Positions 1 through 9,648 are shown, numbered from the stretch's first letter. The stretch is 64,000 nt of DNA from JAICWP01 sp035278025 (GCA_035278025.1 DATEJK010000177.1:1-64000); one strand, 5' to 3'. Made by a program: numbers and translations. Notes: generated by a model from the sequence alone, not told the origin.

Positions 1-1190
1 TCCCCGTTCTCGGCAAATTCTTCCGCAAACGCGGCTCGCTCCGCGTCTGTCTCCTCCACCGCTTCGGTCAGTTCAACTCCATTTCCGATGTGGTTGTGCT
101 CGGAATCATGTAGATCACCCGCTTCGTGGGTCTCCTCTTCCAGTTCCTCGAAGTCGGTATCTTCCAGTTCTTCGGCGAAGGAGGGCATGTCGCTCTCTTC
201 GTCCTCGATTTCCTCTTCTTCCACGGTGCCGGCGGCAGGCTCGGAAGCCTGCATTTTCTGCTCCTGGCGCTCGAAGGAATGGCTCGGTTCCGCCTGCGGC
301 TCTACAAAGCGGACCCTCGGCTGGTCTTCCTCCTCCTGCCGCTCCGGCTCGCGCTCAGCAGCTTCGCCGCCGAACGCGGCGGCCACATTCATCTGCTCAA
401 AGCGCCGTTGGTCGCGCTCTTCTAATTCCTGACGTTCCTCCGCGGGCCCCGGGTGCTCTTGTTCGGTGCCGGCAGTCCCATCCGCGGGAGCGGCCTCCGC
501 CGAGTTCGGGTGCGATTCCGGCTCCCGCGCCGGACGAGACCGGTTCTGGTACTTGGAAATGGATTCACCGGGCAGGATGATGGGCTCGTACACCGGCTCA
601 CGGCTCTCTCTGGATTCGCGACTTTCCCGCGGCTCGCGGCTTTCGCGCACCGGCTCTGCCGGAGCGGTCGCATGGGGCTCCGGTCCGCGAGAAAATTTGG
701 ACTCGGGCAGGCCGCGGCCGCGACGTCCACGGCGGCGGCGCCGGTTGCGCCAGCCTCGTCCGCCCTGGTCATTCTCGCGCTCGCGAGCCGAAGAAGCCTG
801 GGCCGGTTCGAGACCTCCTTCCGTCGTCACCTCCTGCTGCCCCTCCGGGCCGGGCAGCGGTTCCAGCGGTGTCTCCGTGGCCGCCTCATCTTCTGCTGTG
901 GAAGGCGCCTCGAACTGCTGCCGAGGCACCGTGATCTCCTGAAATTCCCCTTCTTCATCCTGCAGTTCGAAGAAATCGGAAACGTAGAGAAACGCGTCCC
1001 GTTCCAGGCCGATATCCACAAAAGCGGACTGCATGCCGGGAAGCACGCGAGTAACCCGTCCTTTGTAAATAGAACCGGCTAAGGTGTATTCATTTTCGCG
1101 CTCGAAGTAGACTTCGGCGAGCTGGTCATCCTCTACGATCCCCACCTTGGTTTCGTGCGGGGTGGTAGAGACGAATAGTTCTTTTGTCAT
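1..1190 (-). CDS. Ribonuclease E/G family protein (5' part, runs off window)
   Basis: Start ATG is at 1188-1190 and the frame stays open to base 1, so about 396 N-terminal codons are present. The first 95 residues read as the beginning of an Rne/Rng S1 domain (motifs KGRVTRVLPGMQSAFVDIG and RDAFLY). The S1 fold is then interrupted by some 270 or more residues of Glu/Pro/Arg-rich low-complexity sequence with an RRRRRGRRGRG patch and runs of RESRE. In the family the enzyme cleaves single-stranded AU-rich RNA in rRNA and mRNA processing; the catalytic DNase I-like part would lie beyond the window edge. The gene follows rodA with a 391-bp gap, as Rne/Rng often follows the mre cluster. Family assignment is firm; E versus G cannot be decided from this part. 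Confidence 0.88.
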   Translation of the reverse strand, partial: MTKELFVSTTPHETKVGIVEDDQLAEVYFERENEYTLAGSIYKGRVTRVLPGMQSAFVDIGLERDAFLYVSDFFELQDEEGEFQEITVPRQQFEAPSTAEDEAATETPLEPLPGPEGQQEVTTEGGLEPAQASSARERENDQGGRGWRNRRRRRGRRGRGLPESKFSRGPEPHATAPAEPVRESREPRESRESRESREPVYEPIILPGESISKYQNRSRPAREPESHPNSAEAAPADGTAGTEQEHPGPAEERQELEERDQRRFEQMNVAAAFGGEAAEREPERQEEEDQPRVRFVEPQAEPSHSFERQEQKMQASEPAAGTVEEEEIEDEESDMPSFAEELEDTDFEELEEETHEAGDLHDSEHNHIGNGVELTEAVEETDAERAAFAEEFAENG

Positions 1191-1581
1191 GCTGACTCCG
1201 GATGTGCTTCCCGCGGGAAGCACACTTCTCCCCGGCGCCTGGACAGAGATGGAAGGATTGGCGATATAGGCAGCTAGGAACAGAGAACAACAAGGCCCGG
1301 GAGGATTACCCGCGCACTGCAGTCTTGTCTAAGCTCAGAAATCGTTGCACCTATAACACTCTGTCACCGGGTTTGTGACCGCTCTCTCCGCCTGGCCACA
1401 GGGCCAGTAACTGCCAAAGGGAGGGGGCCGTTAGCCGCCCGATGCTTTCCGCTGCAATCCTGTCCGGCCTCTGTTGCTGCCGGCAAAGTGCCCTTTTAAC
1501 GCGAGGGCTCTCGTAATGTGACAAAACTTGAAACCTGCCACGCCCCACGGCGTAGCCCTTAACCCCTGCTACCAATGCACT
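1191..1581. other. Intergenic region between rodA and the RNase E/G gene
   Basis: 391 bp without a convincing gene. It must hold the 5' leader and probably a promoter of the minus-strand ribonuclease gene. A GAAACCT mini-repeat fragment lies near 1529. I see no clear terminator hairpin with a T-run. Confidence 0.5.
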
Positions 1582-2673
1582 CTAATTCACGAACCGACGC
1601 ATGCGAATATTCATCACGATACCCAGCGCCAGAAACGTAAACAAAACCGACGATCCGCCGTAGCTCATCAGCGGCAAGGGTATGCCGGTGACCGGCATGA
1701 AGCCGACCACCATCCCTATGTTGATGAGGATGTGGAAGGTTAGGACCGCCACCACACCCATGACCACGAACGCTCCGGCACGGTCGGGCGCCGTTTGCGC
1801 GTTCTGGATCAGGCGCATCAACACCATGAAGTATAGCAGCAGTACCCCCATTGCGCCCACAAAACCATGTTCTTCGGCAAAAGCGGCAAAAATGAAGTCG
1901 GTCTGTGGAACGGGCAAAAACATGCCGTGAGTCTGGGTGCCTTTGGCGAAGCCCCGGCCCCAGATCCCGCCGGCTCCTACCGCGATTTTGGACTGAATCA
2001 CCTGGTAGCCGGACCCCTGGCGGTCGGCCTCAGGCTGCATGAAGCTGGTCAGGCGGTCGCGCTGGTAGGGCTTGAGCACGTGCCAGGCCGCGGGCATAGC
2101 CATGGCCGCCGCAAGCAGGATTATACCCGCGTGCTTGGCCCGCAGCCCGCCCAGATATATTCCCATCAGGGCAATGGGCAAATAGGTCAGGGCCGTCCCC
2201 AGATCGGGTTGGGCCAAGACCATCAACATGGGCACGCCCACCAGCAGTCCGGCCTTGATCATGTCAAAGAAAGACAATTCGCTCCGCCGCGCGTCGGCGA
2301 AGTACTTGGCCATGGCCAGAATCAATATGAGCTTGACCCACTCCGAGGGCTGGAAGTGCTGTCCCCCTGGAAACTTGATCCAGCGCCGCGCCCCCAGGTA
2401 CTTCTGGCCAAACGCCAGAACCGCCAGCAGCGAGCCAATGGAAACCAGGTACATCCAGTGCACGTTGTCGAGCAGCAACTGGTAATCCAGCAGGCTGACC
2501 AGGAACATGGCCATGATGCCGGCCGCAATCCAGTACATCTGCTTGATGTGCACGCCCGCGAACTTGGTGTGATAGGTGGCGCTGTAGATCTCCAGCACCC
2601 CTAAGGCACAGATGAGGAGCATGAAGGCCAACAGCAGCCAGTCAAAATCGCGGTATGAGACGTTGCGTGCCAT
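1582..2673 (-). CDS. rodA: Rod shape-determining SEDS glycosyltransferase RodA
   Basis: A 363-residue polytopic membrane protein of the FtsW/RodA/SpoVE family, usual length for RodA. It polymerises lipid II glycan strands during lateral wall growth together with its transpeptidase partner PBP2. The sequence begins with a first helix ending in LLAFMLLICALGVLEIYSAT, keeps the PSEWVKL motif and the extracytoplasmic PQTDFIFAAFAEEHG segment, whose Asp is the conserved SEDS acidic residue, and ends with the PLMSYGGSS signature. It lies 11 bp downstream of mrdA, its functional partner. I call it RodA rather than FtsW because of the mre context. Confidence 0.95.
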   Translation of the reverse strand: MARNVSYRDFDWLLLAFMLLICALGVLEIYSATYHTKFAGVHIKQMYWIAAGIMAMFLVSLLDYQLLLDNVHWMYLVSIGSLLAVLAFGQKYLGARRWIKFPGGQHFQPSEWVKLILILAMAKYFADARRSELSFFDMIKAGLLVGVPMLMVLAQPDLGTALTYLPIALMGIYLGGLRAKHAGIILLAAAMAMPAAWHVLKPYQRDRLTSFMQPEADRQGSGYQVIQSKIAVGAGGIWGRGFAKGTQTHGMFLPVPQTDFIFAAFAEEHGFVGAMGVLLLYFMVLMRLIQNAQTAPDRAGAFVVMGVVAVLTFHILINIGMVVGFMPVTGIPLPLMSYGGSSVLFTFLALGIVMNIRMRRFVN

Positions 2674-2684
2674 AAAACCAATTA

Positions 2685-4676
2685 TCAGTTCTCAGTCAGC
2701 CCGGGCTGAAACTTGAAACTCGAAACGTGAAGTTTTGGCGGCCGCGGAGCGGTACGCGGTACATCTATGTAAAACCTCCCGCCCTGAATGTTATCTGCGT
2801 CCTTCCCGTGGGGGTCGTTCCACACCGCCGCCACTTCCGCCCGGCCGGACCTGTTCACGGCTGCAACCTTGATGGGAAGCCGCCGCTGCTTCTCCACATA
2901 AGCCTTCACTACCTGGGCGGCAATGCGGCCGGCAAACTGGCCGTGCTCGCCACCTTCAAACAACACCGCCACCACCAGGGTGGGATTGCGGCGCGGGGTA
3001 ACGCCCACAAACCAGGCATTATCCTTCATCGAATGAGCATGCCCCATGCGCTCCGCCAGGGCATTGCTCATGGTCTGGGCGCTGCCCGTCTTGCCGGCAA
3101 AATCTATCCCCTCCAGGTGGGCGCTGTTGGCGGTCCCCAGGGGCGTAGGCACGTTGGCCATAGCATCGGTGATGAGTTCCCAGTTCTTGGGGTCAATGGG
3201 TACGTGCGTTTCCTGGCTGTAATCCATGATCTGGCGGTAATAAGCCGGAAGCTGGCTGGGAAAGGCGACATGGGGCCGCACCATCGCCCCATCGCTGGCG
3301 ATGGCGCCGATGGCGCGCGCCAGTTGAATGGGCGTCACCGCCACCGCACCCTGGCCAATGCCCACCGAAATGGTCTCGCCGGGGAACCACTTCTGGTGGA
3401 AATTCTTGATCTTCCACGCCTCCGAAGGCATGAGGCCCGAGGCTTCCTGAGGCAGATCAATGCCCGTTTTCTGGCCCAAGCCGAAGGCTATGGCCCACTT
3501 GGCAATACGCTCAATGCCCAGCTTTTGCGCCAGGGTGTAAAAGAACACATCGCAGGATTGGTAGATGGCCTTGCTGATGTCCACTACACCGTGCACGCGG
3601 TGCTCGGCCGTCACCCAGCATTTGAAGTAGCGCCCATAAAACACGGCGCCACCCTGGCAGTTGACCTTCATGTCCTGCGCAATGCCTTCCTGCAGCCCAG
3701 CCGTGGCCATGATGATTTTGAATACCGAGCCCGGCGCCAGCTGCGCCTGGATGGCCTTATTGAGCAGAGGGTGGTTCTCGTCAGTGACCAGACGGGTCCA
3801 ATTTTCCTTGGAGATGCGCACCGCGAAATCATTGGGATCGAAGGTGGGACGGCTGACCATGGCCAGCACCTCTCCATTGCGCGGGTCCATGGCCACCACG
3901 GCGCCGTTGCGGTCACCCAGCGCCTCCTCGGCGGCGATTTGCAGGTCAATATCCACGGTCAGCCTTAAGGGCTGGCCGGGCACGGCGGGCACTTCATCCA
4001 GCGGCTTTACTTCCTTCCCCAGGCTGTTGACGATCACGCGCCGCGAGCCGTTTTTGCCCATCAGCATGTCGTTGTAGTACAGCTCCACCCCGGACTTGCC
4101 CACCACATCGCCAGGGCTATAAAGCTCCCACTGCGGCTGGTTGAGCATGTCTTCGCTGACCTCGCCCACGTAGCCGATCAGGTTGGCCATGAAGCCGCGG
4201 CGCGGGTAGAGGCGGCGGTGCGCCATGATGGTTTCCAGTTCGGGCAGTTCGGTGCGATGGGCCTCGATGAAGGCCAACTCGTCGGGAGTGATGTCGTCCT
4301 TGAGGTAGATGGGCTGGTACTGCGGCATGTGGCGAAACTTGCGGATGCGGTCGCGCACCTCCTCCGGGGACATATGCAGGCCGGCCGCAATTCTATCCAC
4401 GTCAGCGTCAATATCCCGCGACTGATCGCGCAGCAGAAGCGCGGTGAAGGAGGGATAGTTATCTACGATGATGCGACCTTCGCGGTCCAGGATCTTGCCC
4501 CGGGGGGCGAGGATAGGAACCGTGCGGATGCGGTTGCGCTGCGCCAGTTCGTCGTAATACTGGCTGCTCATTACCTGCAGACGCCAGAGCCCGAAGCCCA
4601 GGGTCAGAAAGACCCCCAGGATCACGTATTGGATAACCGTGAGCCGAAGCTGCGGTATTCTGTCGTCGCGGTTCAT
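2685..4676 (-). CDS. mrdA: Penicillin-binding protein 2 (transpeptidase)
   Basis: A 663-residue class B PBP. One membrane anchor lies at about residues 14-35, followed by the pedestal domain (RNRIRTVPILAPRG) and a transpeptidase domain with S317-V-F-K320, S374-C-D and K529-T-G, the expected catalytic triad of motifs. It cross-links peptidoglycan in the elongasome with RodA, MreC and MreD. Between mreD and rodA in the same direction; the mreD gap (126 bp) holds a CAGTTGTCAGTT-type mini-repeat at 4694-4709. Unusual: the last roughly 16 residues (from KLHVSSFKFQ to LTEN) are encoded by mini-repeat DNA at 2686-2699 and 2708-2726, so the natural C-terminus seems to have been extended or replaced. 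Confidence 0.96.
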   Translation of the reverse strand: MNRDDRIPQLRLTVIQYVILGVFLTLGFGLWRLQVMSSQYYDELAQRNRIRTVPILAPRGKILDREGRIIVDNYPSFTALLLRDQSRDIDADVDRIAAGLHMSPEEVRDRIRKFRHMPQYQPIYLKDDITPDELAFIEAHRTELPELETIMAHRRLYPRRGFMANLIGYVGEVSEDMLNQPQWELYSPGDVVGKSGVELYYNDMLMGKNGSRRVIVNSLGKEVKPLDEVPAVPGQPLRLTVDIDLQIAAEEALGDRNGAVVAMDPRNGEVLAMVSRPTFDPNDFAVRISKENWTRLVTDENHPLLNKAIQAQLAPGSVFKIIMATAGLQEGIAQDMKVNCQGGAVFYGRYFKCWVTAEHRVHGVVDISKAIYQSCDVFFYTLAQKLGIERIAKWAIAFGLGQKTGIDLPQEASGLMPSEAWKIKNFHQKWFPGETISVGIGQGAVAVTPIQLARAIGAIASDGAMVRPHVAFPSQLPAYYRQIMDYSQETHVPIDPKNWELITDAMANVPTPLGTANSAHLEGIDFAGKTGSAQTMSNALAERMGHAHSMKDNAWFVGVTPRRNPTLVVAVLFEGGEHGQFAGRIAAQVVKAYVEKQRRLPIKVAAVNRSGRAEVAAVWNDPHGKDADNIQGGRFYIDVPRTAPRPPKLHVSSFKFQPGLTEN

Positions 4677-4802
4677 GAAAGCAGTGGCCGGTTTTCAGTT
4701 GTCAGTTGGCTCTCGGCTATCAGCTCTTGCTTCTGGCTCTCGCTAATAGCTGATGGCTGAGAGCTGACGACTAATTGGTCAATCGGAAATTGCCAATCCC
4801 CC

Positions 4803-5321
4803 TCACCCTCTCTGCTTGAATCGGTCCAGGATCATGAACAGCGGCACGGCCAGGGCCGCATTGGCAAAACCGGCGACAGCCATGTGCCCCCAGCGCCAGG
4901 CCAAATCCTGCCCCACCATGCCCCGCGCCACCACCAGATAAATGATCTGGTGCACGATGTAAAACCCGTATACGAGCAGAAAGCGGGAACCGGAATTTTC
5001 CACATCCAGCTTCACTCCCAGCGATGAGGCGCCATAGCCGACCACGGTCTTGGCGATGCCGTAAATGCCGATGGGCTGGTGGGTGAGGCTGTCCTGCAGC
5101 AGGCCGATGATACTGCCGGTGAGCAGTCCCGTGACCGGGTTGCGGCGTGATACGGACAGAAAAATTGTTACCAGCAGGGGCAGATCGAAGATTTCGAAAA
5201 AGTGCAGCCGCAGGGGAAGAAACGCCTGCAGAAAAAGCGCCAGCAAGGGAATCAAAATAGCGGCAGGCAGGCTGAAGCGGTAAACCTCAATCTGTTCCCG
5301 CGAAGTGTAGGAGACGTTCAC
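4803..5321 (-). CDS. mreD: Rod shape-determining protein MreD
   Basis: A 172-residue very hydrophobic protein with about five predicted membrane segments, the size and character of MreD. It is the inner-membrane linker of the MreBCD-RodA-PBP2 complex. Its start codon at 5321 overlaps the mreC stop by 4 bp (ATGA), which suggests coupled translation. Motifs such as NPVTGLLTGSIIGLLQDSL, with the conserved GxLQD-like stretch, support the family. The assignment rests on hydropathy plus position between mreC and mrdA. Confidence 0.92.
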   Translation of the reverse strand: MNVSYTSREQIEVYRFSLPAAILIPLLALFLQAFLPLRLHFFEIFDLPLLVTIFLSVSRRNPVTGLLTGSIIGLLQDSLTHQPIGIYGIAKTVVGYGASSLGVKLDVENSGSRFLLVYGFYIVHQIIYLVVARGMVGQDLAWRWGHMAVAGFANAALAVPLFMILDRFKQRG

Positions 5322-6691
5322 GGCTGCGGTGTCTCCGCCTGCGGGGGGTTCTGCTCTGTTCCCGCGGGCGCTTTCTTCTGCTCTGGCGCTGTGGCCTTAG
5401 GAGCCGGTGCGGCAACGCCCGCGCCGCTGGTCACGGCCGGGGAGGACGTTCCCGGCTGTTGGTCCGTGGTTCCGCTGGTCGCCTGGGCAGTGGATCCAGA
5501 GACAGGCTTCGTGGGACGCGGTTTCTTCGTCACCCTGGTTGCCGAACCGGCGGAAGCGCCGCCTGCCCCGGCTGCCGGGAGTACCCCCGGCGCGCCAGGG
5601 ACGGCGGTCTTGGGCGTCGCCGCCGGCAGCTTCCTGACCTCGCCGGGCAAGTTAACTTCGGCAGTACTCGCATGCGGCTTCGTGACCGCCTTAGCTCCGG
5701 CAGCAGACTTGGCTTCTGCAGGCTTGGCGCCGGGCGGCTTCACGCCCACCGGCAACGGCACGCCCGTGGCCGGCATTCCCGTATTCTCGGGCACGGAAGG
5801 CAGACGCGCCGCCAGAATGTCGGCCGCGCGCATGGAGGTTTGCGCCTCCTTTGCCGTGGGCTGCCGCTCCACCACCTGGGTTATGACCAGCACCTCTTCC
5901 AATTGATTGAGCTGGGCCGCCGGCTTAACGATTATTTTGAGAAAGACGTCGCGTCCCGGAGAAACGCTCTTGACCGTGCCAATGGGCAGGCCCTTGGGAA
6001 AAATCTGGTCGCCGCCGCTGGTCTGGAGCTGATCGCCCGGCTCAACCCGCTCGTCGCTCATCATTTTTTCCAGCACCAGCTCCCCGTTGGCGGTTCCCTT
6101 GAGCACTCCCTGGAGACGCGACTTTTCCAAAATGGCCCCCACGCCGCTGGAGGGATCATTGATGAGCAGCACCTGCGAGGTGTTGGGAAACACGCGCAGA
6201 ATCTTGCCCACTACGCCGTCGGCGGTAATGACCGCCATATCCTGCAGGACACCGTCGCCTTCGCCCTTATCTATGTACACAACCCGCGACATATCGCTGC
6301 CGCTGGAGCCGATGACCTGCGCCGGCAGCGTCCTGGCGATGAATTGCTCCTTGAAGCCCAGCAGGCGCTGCAGGCGGCGGGCCTGGCCGGCGTCCTCCGC
6401 CAGCCGGACCTGCTGCAGCCGGAGTTGCTCGATTTCATCCTGCAATTTCTGGTTCTGCGCGCGGACTCCCCGCAAATCGAAGTAGTTGTGCCAGGCGCCG
6501 CTGATGCTTCCCTCGGCGGCCGCGAAGGCCTTTTCCAGCGGGGTGACCGCGCTCACTGTCCACACCCGTATCAGGCGGGTGGAATCGGTATCGGCCGTGC
6601 GCTTGACCTGCACGGCAAGCCCGACTACTTCAGCAAATAGAACCGCCACCAGAATGGTGACGTTACGGTGGCGGGTGAGGAGGTTTTCCAC
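5318..6691 (-). CDS. mreC: Rod shape-determining protein MreC with long Pro/Ala-rich tail
   Basis: 457 residues: N-terminal membrane helix (about 11-27), coiled-coil region with QNQKLQDEIEQLRLQQ, and the beta-rich MreC domain (VIGSSGSDMSRVVYIDKGEGDGV; LINDPSSGVGAI; GDQLQTSGGDQIFPKGLPIG). It scaffolds PBP2 and RodA in the periplasm. Typical MreC proteins are about 270-370 residues; here about 160 extra C-terminal residues rich in Ala, Pro, Thr and Lys follow the domain, a presumably disordered periplasmic tail. The gap to mreB is 132 bp and contains a GTCAGTTGTCAGTTGC mini-repeat at 6712-6727. Confidence 0.94.
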   Translation of the reverse strand: MENLLTRHRNVTILVAVLFAEVVGLAVQVKRTADTDSTRLIRVWTVSAVTPLEKAFAAAEGSISGAWHNYFDLRGVRAQNQKLQDEIEQLRLQQVRLAEDAGQARRLQRLLGFKEQFIARTLPAQVIGSSGSDMSRVVYIDKGEGDGVLQDMAVITADGVVGKILRVFPNTSQVLLINDPSSGVGAILEKSRLQGVLKGTANGELVLEKMMSDERVEPGDQLQTSGGDQIFPKGLPIGTVKSVSPGRDVFLKIIVKPAAQLNQLEEVLVITQVVERQPTAKEAQTSMRAADILAARLPSVPENTGMPATGVPLPVGVKPPGAKPAEAKSAAGAKAVTKPHASTAEVNLPGEVRKLPAATPKTAVPGAPGVLPAAGAGGASAGSATRVTKKPRPTKPVSGSTAQATSGTTDQQPGTSSPAVTSGAGVAAPAPKATAPEQKKAPAGTEQNPPQAETPQP

Positions 6692-6823
6692 ATCAAGTCC
6701 AGTTGCCAGTGGTCAGTTGTCAGTTGCAAGTACCTGATACCTGGTACCCAGTTACTGGGAACCGGTGGGCGGGGCTGCAACGTCTGAACCCGTATTCATC
6801 CGCGGCACTCCGCGGCAATAAAG

Positions 6824-7891
6824 CTACTCGATCGAAATCTTTCTGAGCAGCTTGAAGTCACTCAGCATCTTGCCCGTGCCCAGCACCACGCTGCACAGCG
6901 GATCGTCGGCGATCGAAACCGGCAACCCGGTTTCCTCGCGAATGCGCTTATCCAGGTTCTTGAGCAGCGCGCCGCCGCCGGTGAGCACGATGCCGCGGTC
7001 GCTGATGTCGGCGGAGAGCTCGGGCGGGGTGCGTTCCAGAGCCACGCGAATCGCGTTCATGATGGTAGAAATACACTCGCTCAGCGCTTCGCGGACTTCG
7101 CTGTCATCTATTGTAATGCTCTTGGGCACGCCTTCAATCAGGTTGCGGCCCTTGATCTCCATGGTCAGCGGCTTCTCCAGCGGGTAGGCGGAACCGATCT
7201 CGATCTTGATCTGCTCGGCCGTGCGCTCGCCCACCAGCAGGTTGTACTTGCGCTTCAGATAATTCATGATGGCTTCATCCATCTGGTTGCCGGCCATGCG
7301 CACGGAACGCGAGTAGACGATGCCGCTGAGGGAAATGACGGCGATGTCGGTGGTGCCGCCGCCGATATCCACAATCATGTTGCCGCTGGGTTCGGTGATG
7401 GGCAGGCCGGCGCCGATGGCCGCCACCATCGCCTGTTCCACCAGGTGAACTTCGCTGGCCTTGGCGCGGTAGGCGGAGTCCATGACCGCGCGCTTTTCCA
7501 CTTGCGTGATCTCGGAAGGCACGCCGATCACGATGCGCGGGTGCACCAGCATCTTGCGGTTGTGCGCCTTCTGGATGAAATAGTTGAGCATTTTCTCCGT
7601 GACCTTGAAGTCGGCGATCACGCCATCCTTCATGGGCTTGATGGCCACGATGTTGCCCGGGGTGCGGCCCAGCATTTCCTTGGCTTCTTTGCCCACCGCC
7701 TCGACCTCGCCGCTGTTCTTGTTGATGGCGACGATGGAGGGCTCGTTGACCACGATGCCCTTGCCGCGGGCATACACCAGTGTGTTCGCGGTGCCCAGGT
7801 CAATGGCCAGATCGCTGGAAAACATGCTGGCCAGGGAGCGAATGTTGCTGAACCACGAACTGTTCTTGTGGAAGCCGTTGGATGATGACAT
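6824..7891 (-). CDS. mreB: Rod shape-determining actin homologue MreB
   Basis: 355 residues when started at the ATG at 7889-7891 (MSSSNGFHKNSSWF), which is preceded by a GAAGAGAG stretch; a longer frame reaching 7987 has no family similarity in its first 32 residues. Actin/Hsp70 nucleotide-binding motifs are present: DLAIDLGTANTLVY (phosphate 1), IVDIGGGTTDIAVI (phosphate 2) and IVLTGGGALLKNL (adenosine). It forms membrane-bound filaments that orient wall synthesis. First gene of mreB-mreC-mreD-mrdA-rodA. The N-terminal extension of about 25 residues before the first strand is longer than in E. coli MreB. Confidence 0.97.
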   Translation of the reverse strand: MSSSNGFHKNSSWFSNIRSLASMFSSDLAIDLGTANTLVYARGKGIVVNEPSIVAINKNSGEVEAVGKEAKEMLGRTPGNIVAIKPMKDGVIADFKVTEKMLNYFIQKAHNRKMLVHPRIVIGVPSEITQVEKRAVMDSAYRAKASEVHLVEQAMVAAIGAGLPITEPSGNMIVDIGGGTTDIAVISLSGIVYSRSVRMAGNQMDEAIMNYLKRKYNLLVGERTAEQIKIEIGSAYPLEKPLTMEIKGRNLIEGVPKSITIDDSEVREALSECISTIMNAIRVALERTPPELSADISDRGIVLTGGGALLKNLDKRIREETGLPVSIADDPLCSVVLGTGKMLSDFKLLRKISIE

Positions 7892-8059
7892 ACGTTGCTC
7901 TCTTCGACCTGGGGCCCTCGCGCCGGCGAGGAGCAACAGGAGATGGCGATTTTGCCGGTCGCCCGGCGCGCGTGCTGGTTTCAGCATGCGCTACTCTGGA
8001 TTCTATGTGAAGTTCCTCTGTAGTGGCGGGGCACGAAAGTCCCGGCACCCCCGGCGAAC

Positions 8060-9328
8060 CTACTGAATCACCACCGTCTTCTGCTGGGTATTTACTCCTC
8101 CTCGCGCATTTTGCGCGGTGATGGTTATCACACTCTCCCCGTTGGGCAAAGGCGGCGTGAAGTAATGGAAGGTGCCATCGTTGGCAATCAGCGGCACTTC
8201 CCGGCCATTCACCATTACCCGCGCGTCGGCCTCGGTCTTGCCCCTCACTTCAATCACGTGCCCGTGCTGGATGAAAGGATCGAGCTCCAGGCTCATGCTG
8301 ATCGCCTCACTGCCCTTGGGGATGATGGTAAAACGGTTCTTTTCACTCTCAATAGACTCCTTGCCGCGCGCGTCCACCGATTGCACCGCCCAGTAGTAAG
8401 CGCCATTGCTCAAACCCGTTACCTGCACATCCGTCCCCCCCGCCTGCTGGTCATAAACGGTGGAGGAAAAATAGGGATTCTTAGAGATGCGCAGCCGGTA
8501 AGCGGTGGCATTGGTCATGGGCGTCCAGGAAAACTCCACCGTCTTGGCCTTGCCGGAGCTAAACAAAGGCATCATGTTGGCCGGAGCAATCAGGGTAGGC
8601 GGCCCAATCTCCTTAGTCTTGACCAGAGCCTTTGATTCGGAGCGGAAGCTGACCTTCTCGTAATCGGTCAATTGAACCACTTGCCCGTCGCGGCTCACCT
8701 CGCCGGATCCTTTTTTGACCAGGATCTCATGCTGGTCGGCGCGGGGATCGTTGTGCACCATGGCCGCCGATTCCGGCGCCAGCGAGGCGGTGGCCCCGGC
8801 CACCATCACCCGCGAAGTCGAGCCCTGGCTGTAAGTAGCGGTGGCCAGGTCCACCGTGCCGGTGGTCACATTCACGGCCACCTGGGTTTGCTGCGCGGTG
8901 GCCGAGTTCTCCTCGATCACGATCAGGGAATCCTCTTTGATGGTGTAGCTGGTGCCATCGTTGAACACGATGCGGGCCATGCCCTCGGAACCCGTCTGCA
9001 CCACGTCGCCCTTCTCAAGGGGCAGGCTATAGTCGGCCGAAACCCAGGTATTGCTGTTTGCCTTCTTCACCCGGACGGTGCCGTCGTAATTGGTGAAGTG
9101 GGCCTGCTGGGCCACCGGAGCGTTGCTGTCATCGCCCCCGCCGGCATTGCCCGCCACCTTCTCCAGCAGCGTGTTCACCGCCTGCAGGCCGGCGTGAGTG
9201 GCTTGCGGGAAGACGAGGTTGATGATTGCTCCCGCCAGCAACAAAATGACGGCAACACCTACCGCTACGCTGCGATAGGTGACCGTTTTCCACGCAATGT
9301 GGATGTTCGAATTGCGGTCGTGTGCCAC
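8060..9328 (-). CDS. FecR-domain membrane protein with fibronectin-like module
   Basis: From the GTG at 9326-9328 the protein has 422 residues; a TTG at 9385 in the same frame would add 19. A membrane helix (SVAVGVAVILLLAGAIINLV) near the N-terminus is followed by a FecR domain (DVVQTGSEGMARIVFNDGTS and a TIKEDSLIVIEE-type strand), a fibronectin-type segment (EFSWTPMTNATAYRLRISKN) and a C-terminal Ig-like bacterial domain (VMVNGREVPL, GGVNTQQKTVV). Such proteins in this group are anchored and face the periplasm; a regulatory link to a TonB receptor or sigma factor is not visible here. It lies upstream of mreB in the same direction, 168 bp away. Confidence 0.8.
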   Translation of the reverse strand: MAHDRNSNIHIAWKTVTYRSVAVGVAVILLLAGAIINLVFPQATHAGLQAVNTLLEKVAGNAGGGDDSNAPVAQQAHFTNYDGTVRVKKANSNTWVSADYSLPLEKGDVVQTGSEGMARIVFNDGTSYTIKEDSLIVIEENSATAQQTQVAVNVTTGTVDLATATYSQGSTSRVMVAGATASLAPESAAMVHNDPRADQHEILVKKGSGEVSRDGQVVQLTDYEKVSFRSESKALVKTKEIGPPTLIAPANMMPLFSSGKAKTVEFSWTPMTNATAYRLRISKNPYFSSTVYDQQAGGTDVQVTGLSNGAYYWAVQSVDARGKESIESEKNRFTIIPKGSEAISMSLELDPFIQHGHVIEVRGKTEADARVMVNGREVPLIANDGTFHYFTPPLPNGESVITITAQNARGGVNTQQKTVVIQ

Positions 9329-9648
9329 GAACTCGGCAAAAGGCTCTGAAGTTGGGGATTTCCAGCGAGAGTACCATAACCCCAAGAGGGCGAAAACAGG
9401 TAATTACCTTGGTGTTACGGGAGGCAAAAGGCTCCTGGCTGCGGCTCTTATCCTTTGGCTCTCAACCTAGGCTGCCGGCCACTGTCGTAGGCCGGCCTTG
9501 CTAAAGCCAACAGCCAACAGCCCTTCTCGCGAGATGAGTGGGCACCAGGCAGCAGCCATCACCCGCGCTTGTGGCGCCTATCACTTGCGACGCCACAGCG
9601 CCGCCTTGTACGATGGCTGGTTTGCTTAATAAATAAGGGGAGATGAGT

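Noticed and set aside
1351..1575. 74-codon minus-strand frame before the RNase gene
   Set aside because: No ribosome site, no recognisable composition, and it crosses mini-repeat sequence.
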